Origin: Apostichopus japonicus | Lineage: Eukaryota; Echinodermata; Holothuroidea; Aspidochirotida; Stichopodidae | NCBI RefSeq assembly: GCF_037975245.1 | Contig: NC_092566.1 | Coordinates: 1,800,001-1,860,000, forward strand | DNA length: 60,000 nt | Direction of reading: 5' to 3' | In this document: positions 10,454 through 22,524 of the stretch, piece after piece | Numbering within the stretch: position 1 is the first letter of the stretch | Layout of the letters: every line of letters begins with the position of its first letter | Program-made: the position numbers and the translations under genes | The notes under the pieces: generated by a model | Database searches by the model: none | Seen by the model: the letters and a program-made list of their open reading frames with translations, nothing else | Told to the model about the DNA's origin: nothing

Positions 10454-13400
10454 ATGATCTAACAACAATATCTGATTTTACTATCACCATTTCCAATTGA
10501 ACCTTATTGTATTTAACCTTTGATTAAACTATAGACTTGTACATAGAATTCTTCTATTTGAACATTTGAGACCATTCTATTTAACTTCCAATATATTTGG
10601 ATTGCCCCTTGTTGCTGCTCAATGCATATAAGGTGATAGAGGAAGTACAGTATAGAACACTTCACAAACCACCCAATAGGAAATAGCTACTTGGAAATCG
10701 ATTGGTAAACTATGGGTTTAACAAATATACTATATGTCAAAATACAAGAATGTACTAAACTTCACTCTGAAATAAAACAAATAGCAACTAACCAACTTGG
10801 ATTTTAGTCTGGTAAGTTTAATCTACCATTTGACATATGGGTGTTATACCGTACAGACGTACGTCGTCGACATTTTTGACCTACAAATGGTTGATTATTA
10901 TTGACATATCCTTGTAGCTATTTGGACAGGAAATGTCATTGCTCTCAATGTATAACCTACATCATTAACACTTTTCTTCTGTCGGTGGTAAGTTGGTATT
11001 AGACTTTATACAGCCCCTGTAATGCAGATCACTGCTTGAATAGCTAGGTATTATTTGTCATGTTTTTGCAAGCCTGAATGATCTTACTCCATGCTGTTTC
11101 TAAGGTGTGAGCTTTCAAGCTTCTTATCCTGTTTGCATATTCATGTCATGTATATATGTAGGTCGCTGTTTCGAAAGATCATAATAACATGAACATTTAA
11201 GATCTTGAGGGTAAAATACTACAGATAATCAATTGTTTGTTTGTTTTTAATTGGTTAAGTGATGTTGGTATTCTCAAATTATAAGTCATTGCAAATAACA
11301 GTAACTTTATAATGAACTACTGTAGAAATTTTGTAACCTATGGGAAGGTTATATGGTATTGAAGGGGGTGGGGGAGGGATCCTTGGTGTGGGACATTTCT
11401 TTGATTAGGAAGTACTAGGTGGTTCTGTTAGGCAACGTTTCTGTACAGCTATTATCAGCTAGTATATGGTTGGGATCCCAAGCCAATTCCAGGCAATAAA
11501 AATAAAAGTACTGTTCTCAAGAAATTACAGCACGCTGAGTTTAAGAAATGATAACAGGCTGAGTTTATTGATATTAAAACCTGTTTGATCAATTATAGCA
11601 CTTGGTCGATAACTAACGGTACTTAACTTGTTATTCTGATTGATATACACTTGTTCCCCTCTGAAAGCAGTTCCTGTTTTCTTGGAAGCATATTTGTCCC
11701 ATTATGTGAATTGCTGTGGACATGGCTAAAATTATGACTGGTAATTATCCTGCCCTTTGTTCCAGTATTTTCATAAATCATTGTAAAAGAAACAAACTGG
11801 CCAAAAAGTTGTTAGTGGAAGGTCACCTCATACCAGAATTGTTCACAAGCGTGGGATGTCAGAAAGCAGTGTGGGCTCCAGAAGTAGGTTATGTATGGCA
11901 ATGTAACACTGATCATGATGCATTCAAACTTTGTCTGATTTAATATAACTTGATAAATAACAAACTCAGTCTTCCCAGTTCAACTAGATGTACTTGTCCT
12001 AGGTTGACATATTTTATTCTAATGAATTGAAGGCCCAAATTGGCAAATCATCTATTAGTTTCGTAAATGATCTTATAGTGTGCCGATGAATCGTGTCCTG
12101 ATGAAAAAAATAGAAGAAGGATAAAATTGTGACCTTGAGAGTCGAAAATATTTGATCTAAACCATTTTTACGGAAGAAATGCACCAAAATAGAAATACTA
12201 TATATCTTTACTAAAGTGATCCTAGATTAACCTCTTTTTGCCAGGAATCTGGGAGGAAAGAGGTGGGAGCATTAATGTAAACTATTTCCTATTTATTCAT
12301 GAGGTAAGTAGTGATTATCATTCTCAAGGGATTAGCATTCTCAAGGGATTGTAATAACATTTATACAGGAACCATAAACAGTAGCACCATGTGTATTTCC
12401 CTAAAAAAAAATTTGTCGATAAAAAACGGTAAATAGTAAACTCAACGTACTGTAGATGTTTTAATCACAGCAGACGGTACTGGCAAAGGACCATACAGTA
12501 GTATGAAGCAGAGTGAATGCAAGTTTAAGCTCTTGTCCTTGTAGCAGTGTTATACCTCTGTTTTACCAGTAGCAGCTCCCTGGTTTTACTGGTAGAATGG
12601 AATGCTGCACACCATAAAGAAGGCTAAAAGATTGACTAGGACGGAACTGCTCCATGGTTTCATTATCAACTTTCCAACAAACATCAGCGGGTAACTACCA
12701 GGTTTTGGGTGCCATCTTGTTCTAATTTTCACTTTTGTAGCCTTCAGGGACTTACATACCAATACACTGGAGTATTGTAATCCTTTCTAATCTGCAACCA
12801 GAATGTTTAAAGGGTGTTAAGATTCTATTTTTAAAAGAAGATTTACTGAAGCTGTGGTGGTGAAATCTAAACTTGTTGTCTGTGGGAGATGGTATTTGTG
12901 GTTTAGGGCATGTATGACCTGGTTGGGGACTTAAGGAAACTGATTTGGAAAAGCAACAAGAGTGAATACAAAAAGTGTGCCTGTGTGGAGTTAAAAGCAA
13001 TTCACAAATATGACCCTGTTAATTTATGGTAAAATAACAATTTGTCATTTGCTACAGGGCATATATTTGACTGCATAGCTCAATGTGTCTTCTTTTAGGT
13101 CACTTGTTTCATCAATTTTATTAAAGGAAAACCGTTGTAAATCAATTTAGGAATAGTTCGTAGGGGGGGGGGGGGGCAAAAACCCGCCTTCAAATGATTT
13201 GTATCATAAATTTTAAAGGCAAGGTTGAGTTATTGCATTTACATTCACTTACTGTAGTATAGTACTTGTGTGATACTGTGTTTTGCAGTAAAGTAAGAAA
13301 AAAGAAGAAGAAAGCAAAAAAAAAGAAGACATTTGTATCTTAGCCAGCATCGGCTCATACTGTTCCCCAATTCAACTAGCAAGTTGCTCAGAAAATCCTT

Positions 13401-16050
13401 CTTCATTTGATTCCTACCTAGATGCATATTAAAGAGACAAGTTAAGAGTGATGTGTTTTGCTATGAAATTTAAGAGTGTTGCTGAAGTACACAAAACATT
13501 TCAAACCTGTTGATCTGTCTTCGTCTGTCTATTTTGGTCATTGCTGGGCGGTATCATATCACAATCATTTCACAAGTTTGCCAGTTCCCCTCCCTTCACC
13601 CCTCTTCATCTCTCTGTTCCCTCATTCCTTGTTCCTTCCCTCTTCCTATCTTCCTTCTATTCTCCCTTCCCATTCCCCTCCCCATCCTCCTCCCCATCCT
13701 CCTCCCCATCCCCCCTGCCCCTGTCTCCCCATTTCTATCCATTCACAAATTCTTTAAATTTGAATGGGAATGCTATGTATTTCACATTCCCTTAGGGTTA
13801 TGACAATTATATGTTTTCCTTTAAGTCCTAGATAAACTTGATTTACTGTTGCATTTCTAGTGGTACCCATGGAATCACTCTTTCTATATATTTTGTATGT
13901 TGTATGCACACCAACCCTTGAACACTGTACAATCATACAGTCAGTCCCTACAGGTCTCTGCAATGCAGTTTGCTGTACATACAGCTAGCTCCCTGCTCAG
14001 TGTAAAAGCACAATCTGAAAAGAATCCCATAAAACCCTGTGTGAGTGGTACTTACAAAGTTATAGATATTACCATAGCAACAAGGTAATTTTCTCTCTTG
14101 GTAGTTTTAAAGAGGTCTGAGCTGCATAGGACCAATAAAAGCCTGAGCAACATATCCCCAGGGGCTGATGTTGTCAGCCCTAAAAATGTCTGGTATGGGA
14201 AAGATGACCTATAGTGACCTGACAAACAAATTGAAGAGCCAAGTGTCAACTTACCACTAAAGATGTTGAGAAGAAGTCAAACTATTACAAAAAGGAAATA
14301 AAATAGATCATGATCAGCAGCTTTAAGAAATTTTGGTTCTGTTATTCCTGAATTTTTTAGTGATAATATAATCATAAAGTAAATAAATGAAGAGTCTTAA
14401 CTTGGGAAACTGAAGAACATCAAGTATGAATGCAGATCTTTATACCTATAGAACCGCCATAATTGTTATTATTATTTTTGAGGGGGGGGGGGGGGAAGAA
14501 TATAATGTGCTTTGCTTTTTAATAAAATGCATGGTACCAACACCTGGTTTTGTCAAGTATTGAAAGCTTGAGGTATGGCTGGCCCAGAAGATAAATAAAG
14601 TAGTTAGCATGTAAAGGAAGTACAATGTGTTGTGAATTTTGACTCCTGTCCTAGCCCAAGTGACTGTATGCAAACTAAAAGCACTTTTTAAAGGCATTTT
14701 ATTATATTTTGTTCTCTTTTTGCACACCAAATGTTATGTGATGGATAAGTAGGGGAAAGGAGGGAAGGGGGTGGGGAATGATGGGGTGTTGGGGCTTTAG
14801 GGTGGGATAACTACCTCTCTCCTCATAACTGGCCATAAGAACAGTGTTGTACTTTAAATATGTGTTATTCTGAGCAAGGAATCAAGTAATGTTATCCTTC
14901 ATTACACTTCATTACACTTCCTTTTCTCCACCCCCTCCCCAAGGTCATAGAAATTTTCTCCCCTCCTGAAACGAAAGAAAATGGTGGAATATGTTGATAG
15001 TAATTTGCTTGGTAATTTACAAGTCACAGTTAATTAAATGTTTGCTATTTTATTCCTGACGATTCTAGGGTAGAATATGGCCTTCTTCATCACCACTCTA
15101 GTTAAGCCTCCTCCTGAGAATGTAAATCTTTTTGAAGTGAAGTCTGTTCATGTGTGTCGGCAAATGTGACAGCCTTTTGTGTTCCCGCAAAATGCAACTG
15201 TGTAATTCTCCTCTTCTTAGGACTAGAAAGACCCTTGCTGAATCGCATTATCTCCCAACATTCTCATTCATGACAAATGAATCCTCTTTGTGCCTGTGAA
15301 GTCCTAATCAGAGGAGGTATAAGCCGTCTGAAATTTGTTTGATTTTAAGTCCGTGTGAGGTAAGCTGAACACCGTGAATCTCTATCTCGATCGTTTTCTT
15401 AAATGGATTTAAGAAAAATTTGAAGGCCATCCTCTCAATCCTCTTTTCAGCAAAGCCATTTTAACCCGGTTATCTCTTAAGCAGGGCCTCATAATTTGCC
15501 AATGTTCAACCACTTTTTGAAAAGTATTTTAGCAGAGGAGCTTTATCTCTCACAAACTTTTTTCCTTTTTGAGCAGTAGACTATAACATTTGCTGGATGC
15601 ACATGTGACTGTATATGCAGATAACTAAGCAGAGTCAGGAACAAACTTTAAGATCCTGCATATGTTATCATACAGCTATTTAGCTGGAAGAATCGGTAAT
15701 CACATCCACTTTAAAGGAGTACTTCAAGTTTCATGTCCCCCCCCCCCCCCATGTTTTGGCAGTTTATACAGTATGTGTTATATCTTTCTGAAAGTTGTAG
15801 TGGAACCTTGAATGACCTAGCTACCACAGCAAGAGGTAATACCAGTAATTGGTTGCCATTTATTCATATTCATATTTACATATTAAAAAGTACAAGGAAT
15901 GTCTGAAGTCTTACGGTAGTTTCTCGCATCATTGTCAGCTGGAGAGGGAGGTTGCTTGGAATATGTTTGATAATTTACTTTCTCGTCTGTCTACCGTGAT
16001 TTAAATCAACACGCCAAGGGTGAGGAAAATCAACACTTTGTATGTGTGTT
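10454..16050. other. Non-coding stretch with poly-G/poly-C tracts
   Basis: No gene is supported. Notable local features: long G runs near 13144 and 14480, a G-rich block at about 14750-14810 with repeated GGGG groups, a C run near 15737, a small direct repeat of ATTCTCAAGGGATT at about 12320-12350, and a CCTCCCCAT-type pyrimidine repeat at 13675-13715. That pyrimidine repeat opens three overlapping spurious frames on the + strand. Confidence 0.5.
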
Positions 16051-16606
16051 TGTGTTTCTGGGAAATTCAATGGTATGTACCTACTAATTTTTTTTATTAG
16101 TCCCGGTATGTGACATGCCGATGAACTCTCCTTTATGGTGGCATATATATCGCAGTAAGTTTCTTTCCATCAAATTCCATGTGCTTCAGCAGTCTCAGTA
16201 GAAGTTAACCTTTCAGATAACTCATTAATCTAACATGTTTGTGACTATATGGTATTAGTTACAGGTGATTTACTTGCAATTTCCCCATAGGAGACGGAGG
16301 GTAGAGCTGAACCCGGAAAAAATAAAGATAACTTTTGTATTTCGCCATGCACTTTAAAGTAAATATTGTTTACAGAAATGAAAAGAAGTGGTATTCAGTG
16401 CAGAGTGTGCACTAAGGGTAAATGTGGTTGGTTACTTGTGTTTCTGGGAAATTCAACAGTATGTACCCCCTAATTGTTTTTTTATTAGTTCTGGTATGTG
16501 ACATGCAGATGAACTCTCCTTTATGGTGGCAAGTAAGTTTCTTTCCATCAAATTCCCTGTGCTTCAGCAGCCTCAGTAGAAGTTAACCTTTCAGATAACT
16601 CATTAA
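16051..16606 (+). repeat. Direct duplication of about 175 bp
   Basis: 16051-16229 and 16437-16606 are near-identical over their whole length, from TGTGTTTCTGGGAAATTCAA to CAGATAACTCATTAAT. They differ by a few substitutions and a short deletion (ATATATATCGC is absent from copy 2). The period is about 386 bp. The 207-bp spacer is not part of the duplication. No open frame is shared, so this is most likely a segmental duplication in non-coding DNA. Confidence 0.9.
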
Positions 16607-16623
16607 TAAATGTATTTAGTAAA

Positions 16624-16899
16624 TGTAAATGTAGCCAAATTTTTCTTGTAGAGCTTATTCATGGACAGGTCCCACCTGCTTTCGACAATTTCCTTGTTCA
16701 CAACCATGCCAGTCACAATTATAACACAGGACACATACAAATTTTACACCCTAATCGCATTCACACCAATGTAGGAAAATATAGCCTTCGTCATCGTACA
16801 AGCATCACATGGAATTCTTTGCTGCTTAATATCAGATCACAACCTTCCCGAATTTCGTTTAAATACAAATTAAAGAGATTTTACTTCAACTTATACTGA
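16624..16899 (+). pseudogene. 3' end of a non-LTR retrotransposon ORF (LINE relic)
   Basis: Reading from about 16624 to TGA 16897-16899 gives a C-terminal reverse-transcriptase ORF tail. The core is HNYNTGHIQILHPNRIHTN, then VGKYSLRHRTSITWNSLLL, then a basic tail FKYKLKRFYFNLY before the stop. The order HNYNTRH, then a gap, then G..S...R....WNSLP, then FK..LK.YL is the usual end of ORF2 in CR1/Jockey-like LINEs (known from the family). The catalytic part is absent, so this is a 5'-truncated dead copy. It starts directly after the duplicated segment ending at 16606. The 3' side is a long pyrimidine stretch (16905-16980). Confidence 0.82.
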
Positions 16900-17104
16900 G
16901 ATTGAGGTTCCTCTTTCTTTCTCATCTTCTTCTTCTTCCTTAGCCTTCTCTTTTTCTTAGTTCTTTTCTTAAATCTTTTTTGTAAGTTATTTGTGTACTC
17001 TATGTACAGGGAATGTATCACTAGATAAGCCCATGAGGGTTTAATGATACACTTACTTTCACATTCCATAACTCTCTGTATTCGCTACATACGTTGCATA
17101 TATA

Positions 17105-17310
17105 TGTTGTGGGGGGGGGGGGTGGGGTGGGGGAAAGAAAAAAAGAAGAAAAAGAAAAAAAAATGGATAAAAAAAAGAAAAAAAAGAAGGAATAAACGAA
17201 ACTTGCTGTAAGCAGGCAAGTATTAAACCTAAATTTAAAATCCGTACGTGTGTCTGTGCGTGTGTGCATGTATGCGTGTGTGTGCATGTATGCGTGTGTA
17301 TGTGACAAAC
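17105..17310. repeat. Low-complexity block: G run, A-rich run, TG/TGCA microsatellite
   Basis: In order: a G run with GTGGGG groups (17110-17132), an A/G-rich tract (17133-17190), and a TGTGTGCATGTATGCG repeat (about 17250-17305). Open frames on the minus strand here (Phe/Ser-rich and His/Thr-rich) come from these simple repeats. Confidence 0.85.
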
Positions 17311-18817
17311 CTAGCTTGTCAAAACAGCATATACAGATAGCATGCTTGACATGTTATTCAGTTAAATTACTGTTATAGTACAAGAATATTAACTGACATT
17401 TTAAGTGGGCAGACAGGTCGTTTTAATGATGCAGAGGTCAAGATGTGAAAAGCTTGATAAAATATTTGTAATTTGGGAACAAGGTTTATGGTATACATTA
17501 CTGCAGCTTGTTGTTCTTATGGTGTTTAAAATGTCTATATGCTGTTTGGTGGAGGTCAAAGATCACTTGAGGTCAACTTAAACAAAGTTCAAACTAACTC
17601 TAGGTAGGTAGTAGAAAATACACATAGCTCAATAATGATATTGATAAATCTATTATAAAATTTACATGAGTCTCTCCTGCAATGATGACAACAACATAAA
17701 TTTATTGGGGTCAAACGTTATCAGAGGTCAAACGGAGATAACAAATTTAAAGTATTAACTAAGAAACTCAACTTGGACTTGATTGTTTTTAAAAATGTTG
17801 TTTTTACAAAACGAAAAGGCTCCAATGTTGGTTGCTAGTCTAAGATGTGATCCGGCCAAACTAGAAAACAAATTGTATATCAATTTTTCAGGCAAAGGGG
17901 GGCTGTGGGAGTGGGCATTTTTGGTGAATTCTTCCAGTTTTATGGAGAGGCACATGTCCAGCAACTGTCAATGCTGTCCAAGTTATTGGACTGCTGGTGT
18001 CTGATTTCCGTTTTGCTTGGCTAAGAAGGGCCGTCGCCCTGTGTGGTCAGAAATATATAGCCCTGCTAAAGAAGATGTTATCAGCTGATGGATGCAGGCA
18101 GGAAGTGTCCACAAGAACAATCTTCGCATGGATTGTGAGTGATTGCTGGATTCAATGCTGGAACAAAGTTGAACTTTTTGTGGGTAAAACTACTGTCTGA
18201 CTCACGGCTATATGTTTCCGTATAACAACATTCTCGAAGGTCAGAAACTGGAGTGTTCCGGGATAGTTTTGCTAATCTATTTGGTTACATCCTGATCATT
18301 TTAGGGGAAAAACAAGAGAAGAGATGCAATTAAAAATATTCATGTGTGAAAAATTAAACACCATAATGTATTTGTTGATATTTAATATATATTTGTTGAA
18401 AGATTTACCAAGGATACTGTTATCAGTCACCTCAATTAGGCAGTACAGTACGGTACAGTAGCTCTGTATTAAAGTAATATGATATGATTGTATACATGCA
18501 TAATTTTAGTCTTGATATCGTCATTTTCCAAAAAACAAAACAAAAGTAACTAAATAATGAGCTGGTAATGTTTCTATATGTAGCTGTCCAACTTTTGAGT
18601 TTTTATGATATTCACCTTGAAAATATCCAAAATCTCTGGAGTGCTCCTTTAAGGCCAGGAGTCCCTATATCCCTAACCCTGACCAGTGTTCAGTGGGATT
18701 CAAACCTTATTTTCTCTGGTGGCACCATGCATGTCAGCATGAATATCAGTGCGATGAAAATGATGAGGGGCCATGTCCTCTGCACCTCCTGCCCTTGTTG
18801 TCTGGGTCCCTGCACAC
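17311..18817. other. Non-coding stretch
   Basis: No supported gene. Short open frames at about 17783-18200 have no recognisable domain. A 20-bp word at 18566-18585 recurs at 41288-41307, marking a diverged dispersed repeat. Confidence 0.45.
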
Positions 18818-18993
18818 CGGGACTGAAGACTCGCGCACAAAGAAACGTCTGCATGCCGGTAATCTGACCTAGTTTCGAACGAGGTGTAACAGAAGTGTTA
18901 GACACCACCATCGATCCCAGAAAATACACACACAGAAAGTTAACTTTTTCAGAGGGCGGCACCCAGTTTGGGGCGAATCTTCAATGCCTTTAA
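18818..18993 (-). mobile_element. Internally deleted copy D of the TTAA MITE
   Basis: Both ends of the family are present in reverse orientation. The left side starts around GACTGAAGACTCGCGCAC (the TTAA and first bases are lost). The right side ends AATCTTCAATGCCT followed by TTAA at 18990-18993. Only about 172 bp remain, because the middle between the CACACACAG block and AAAGTTAACTTTTTCAGA is missing compared with the 361-365 bp copies. Confidence 0.85.
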
Positions 18994-20930
18994 AATAATT
19001 CACGCATTGAGAATTATTTTACTATTGTTCATACAGTAAGTATCTAGTATGAAATACTTTCAGCTGTCTGAGAATAATTTGGATGGTCCAAATCTCGATG
19101 GTTCGAAGTATACTATGAACAACTGATTTGAACAACTGCTTGGAATCAGTTTTAGCATCTCATCACTTTTGGACCAAACAATTGTCTTGGAAATTGTGTT
19201 ATGTATTTCATTTAAATGACAAAATAATTAATAACATGCTTTATTGTATAGTTTCATGTCTGTGAACTTGTGAAGTATATCACTGTAGTATTTATGACAA
19301 TAATATTCATTCTTCTGACAATGACAGTTCATTATGTGTGGAGCTTGTAACACAACCTCTTTTGGTACAAATTTGGCAAAAGGAAAATAGTATGAATCAT
19401 AATTTGTCTTTTCTCCGAATAGTAAATTGTAAACTTGACATTGGTTTGATAGAGAGCCTCTATATAGCAGGGACAGTTCAAGATGGGGACAGATTGCGGC
19501 AAGTGCATGCTTAGAGAGCTCAGAATTCTTGGATTGGAATTTACTTTGCTTGTCCCATTGCGGTCAAAAGAAAACTTCATCAGGATCCTCTCTACGTCTA
19601 TTAAATTTCCATCAACGGTTAAACTCGTCGTGGGTGGCATTTAAGGACTAGCCTTCAAAGAATATTTTATTTAAACAAAAGCATACCATTTTTGCGTTCC
19701 TCTTGTATACATGTAACCATGCAGCTGGTAACTGTAAGTACAGTACATACTGAATTTCTAGTCCATTCCTTCATCACATATCGTAAAAGTCTGGGTGCGC
19801 TATTTACAGTATCCTGTATTCTTTGCAACTATCTGTTTCCAATTAAAATAAGATATAAACGTTTCAGAGAAGGGGGCGGGGAAGGGGGAAGGGACGATAC
19901 AATTGTTGGAAATTGTAGGTACATCTGGGATCAGGTACTCTTTTGAATAGGCGGGGGGGGAGGGGGAGGGCACGGGGAGGAAGCTTTGAAGAGGAGGCCT
20001 ACATTGTGTAAGAGGATACCTCAAGCCATTGTTTTAGATATTAATTTTTACTATTTTGCAGTTCAATTTTTTCAGAGGATGATTTTAAGGAAAGGCAGTG
20101 CCAAATTCTGAAGGAAAAACCTATGTTTGGATGGATGACAAAGAGACTAATAATATTATAAATTATTCCACAATATATGAACATCACTAAAGGTGTTATA
20201 ACAACTGTGTGCAAGTGTATAATTTGAAGTTTTTATTTGTTTCGGGCAGAAATTTGTTGTTTTTGATGATCCCATTTTGACAGTTTACTTTAAAATCTGA
20301 GTAACCTACTGTGTATATATGCTAGTACTGTAGTGATCTAAACTTGTATACATGTGTATATCTGTTTACTGATCACTTTTCTAAGAGTATTGCTTCAAGA
20401 ACTATTGTACTACTGTACAGTGGGTCTCCTGCCAGTATTTATAAGGATTTTATTTCTCCTCAGTTGATGGACAATTGTCCCAGCTTTGAGTCATGGATAT
20501 TTATGTACTCTCTGTGGTCAAACCATCACAGTTAATGAATAGTGCACTGGCCTAATCTTTTGTTGTTAGGGGGGAGGAAGTTGTCTGGTCTGTAAATGGA
20601 TTGTTGTTGCACCAAGGAGCAATTCAGAGGGAAAAATCTCACCCAGTTTGTTGCTATTGTTGCTTCAGCTGACCGCACAGGCTGTTTTGTTGAGTTGAAC
20701 TATACTCCTCCTGAGTGAATTAATTCAACTAAGGCACTTCCATCTTCATTCTGTTTTGCCAGTTAGCATAGGACAGTGGTATATGAGATAACACTTGAAG
20801 GATCCAAGCCACAGAAAAGAACATTTTATGACAGCCTTTGGTGGTTGCCTTTGGAAAGAACTTTTGTGAGTGTTTTCAGAGAACAAGATACAACTGACCA
20901 GAGGATGCGTCTATTGTACTTTATAGTATG
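18994..20930. other. Non-coding stretch
   Basis: No supported gene. G-rich groups lie at 19870-19890 and 19950-19985. Short open frames on both strands lack coding character. Confidence 0.45.
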
Positions 20931-21243
20931 ACTCTGGAATACACATGTGAGCTAGCTGTTGCAACTCTGGAATACACATGTGAACTATAGCTGTTGCAAC
21001 TCTGGAATACACATGTAGAGCTAGCTGTTGCAACTCTGGAATACACATGTGAACTATAGCTGTTGCAACTCTGCAATACACATGTGAGTTAGCTGTTACA
21101 ACTCTGGAATACACATGTGTGCTATAGCTGTTGCAACTCTGGAATACACATGTGAGCTATAGCTGTTGCAACTCTGGCATTCACATGTGAGTTATAGCTG
21201 TTGCAATTAATGGAATACACATGTGAGCTATAGCTTTTGCAAC
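20931..21243 (+). repeat. Minisatellite of nine 33-35 bp units rich in palindromes
   Basis: Nine head-to-tail units of the form ACTCTGGAATACACATGTG followed by AGCTATAGCTGTTGCA. Most units contain the palindromes CACATGTG and AGCTATAGCT or AGCTAGCT. Unit length alternates between forms with AGCTAGCT and AGCTATAGCT in the first four units. The last units diverge (TTAATGGAATAC). The array is bounded by unique sequence. The minus strand is open for 67 codons across it because of the repeat. Confidence 0.95.
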
Positions 21244-22049
21244 ATGCCTCTTACATTCTATAGTTTATCACACTTCACTCATGTGGGACTATATATCTAA
21301 GTGTAGATATACAAAGTGTTTTCATGCATGCTCCAAAAAAGTGTCTGTCTGGGAGAGCTACAGCTTGTGACTCTATCTCCAAGTGAGTGTTAATAAGTTG
21401 TTAATGATATTTAAATATATGCAGATTACATCATGAGGTGTGTATGGAACTGATCATGAAGCTTCTATATTCATGTCACAGTTAAGGTAGCATTACATCA
21501 TTACATCGACATGCGTTATGCGTTGAAATCATGCACAACCACTCTAGATCTGGTATATACAGTACACCATCCTGGATTGCTCAGCGAAGGATAAAGGCTA
21601 GCTGGGTCCTTGAAACTTCTTATCTTTGATTACCTAATAGACCACCAAAAAGATCACACTAAGATCTACGACCGTTAAAGATCGGTATTGAAGCAAGAAA
21701 TATTAACATCACTTTGTTTTGTGATGCTATATTTTCTGTATTTCATTTAATGTTTTAATTAATCCCTTATTAAAGAATGCGTAAAATAAATGTTTATAAC
21801 CTCCCAGATCTCTTTAGTTAGACTGAGAGATATCTAGTTATATGTGAATATTACCCCATGGCTTGGAAATTATGAGTGGTGCAAATTATTCATTAACAAG
21901 CTTATACTTTAATCATGTATTTTGTTTAATTCTATAACCTGTTGGTCGACTTGATAGTGTGAGTACAACAGCAAGTACAAGTAGAATTCCCCTTGGTATG
22001 AGTACCATTATGATCAAGTACCAGCACTTAGTTTTGCATTATCCATACT
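21244..22049. other. Non-coding stretch, no recognised feature
   Basis: No open frame of note and no recognisable repeat. Confidence 0.45.
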
Positions 22050-22524
22050 CAGGGATGTGCCCAGGATTTCCTGAGTGCCGGGTATACTGAACGTCGTCCT
22101 GGGGGAGGGGTCTTTGGGAAATTTTTCAATTTTTGAAGGTGCTCGGATGCCAAATGCTGGCACTTGTGTAGCTTTTTTTTAAGCACATACACAAGTACTA
22201 GTTTGGCTAACAATTTACATTTTTTTTTTTAGTGAAATATATTACGTACCTGCTAAAAGTTATTAGTTTTGTTTCAAAGAGATTTTACAAGGGACCGATT
22301 GAGAGCCGTAAGTAATGTTTCTCGCATGCGTAACTGATGCATTATTAGTCTGTATGATTTTGGCATAGGCTAGGCCCAATTTATGTTGAATATATTGTTA
22401 GGAATGTCGCGATTTTTGATGAAAATAGTGCTGGGCGGGATTCACGATTTTTAAGACAGTGCTGGGCGGTAATTTTTAGTGCTGGGCGGGGCCGTCCAGT
22501 GCCGCCCAGCGTGGGCACATCCCT
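22050..22524. mobile_element. Short inverted-repeat element (MITE-like)
   Basis: The left end CAGGGATGTGCCCAGGATTT and the right end GTGGGCACATCCCT form an imperfect terminal inverted repeat (AGGGATGTGCCCA shared). The 475-bp interior has no transposase-size frame but contains three copies of AGTGCTGGGCGG near the right end (about 22428-22485). No clean target duplication is visible, so the element is old or its ends are misjudged. The CAGGG ends resemble hAT-type ends; this is inference. Confidence 0.6.

Noticed and set aside
13476-13803. Three overlapping Pro/Ser-rich frames
   Set aside because: Caused by a CCTCCCCAT-type pyrimidine repeat; all three frames are open, which points to low complexity.
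18695-18706. GGGATTCAAACC, resembling a tRNA B box
   Set aside because: No matching A box or cloverleaf could be built around it.
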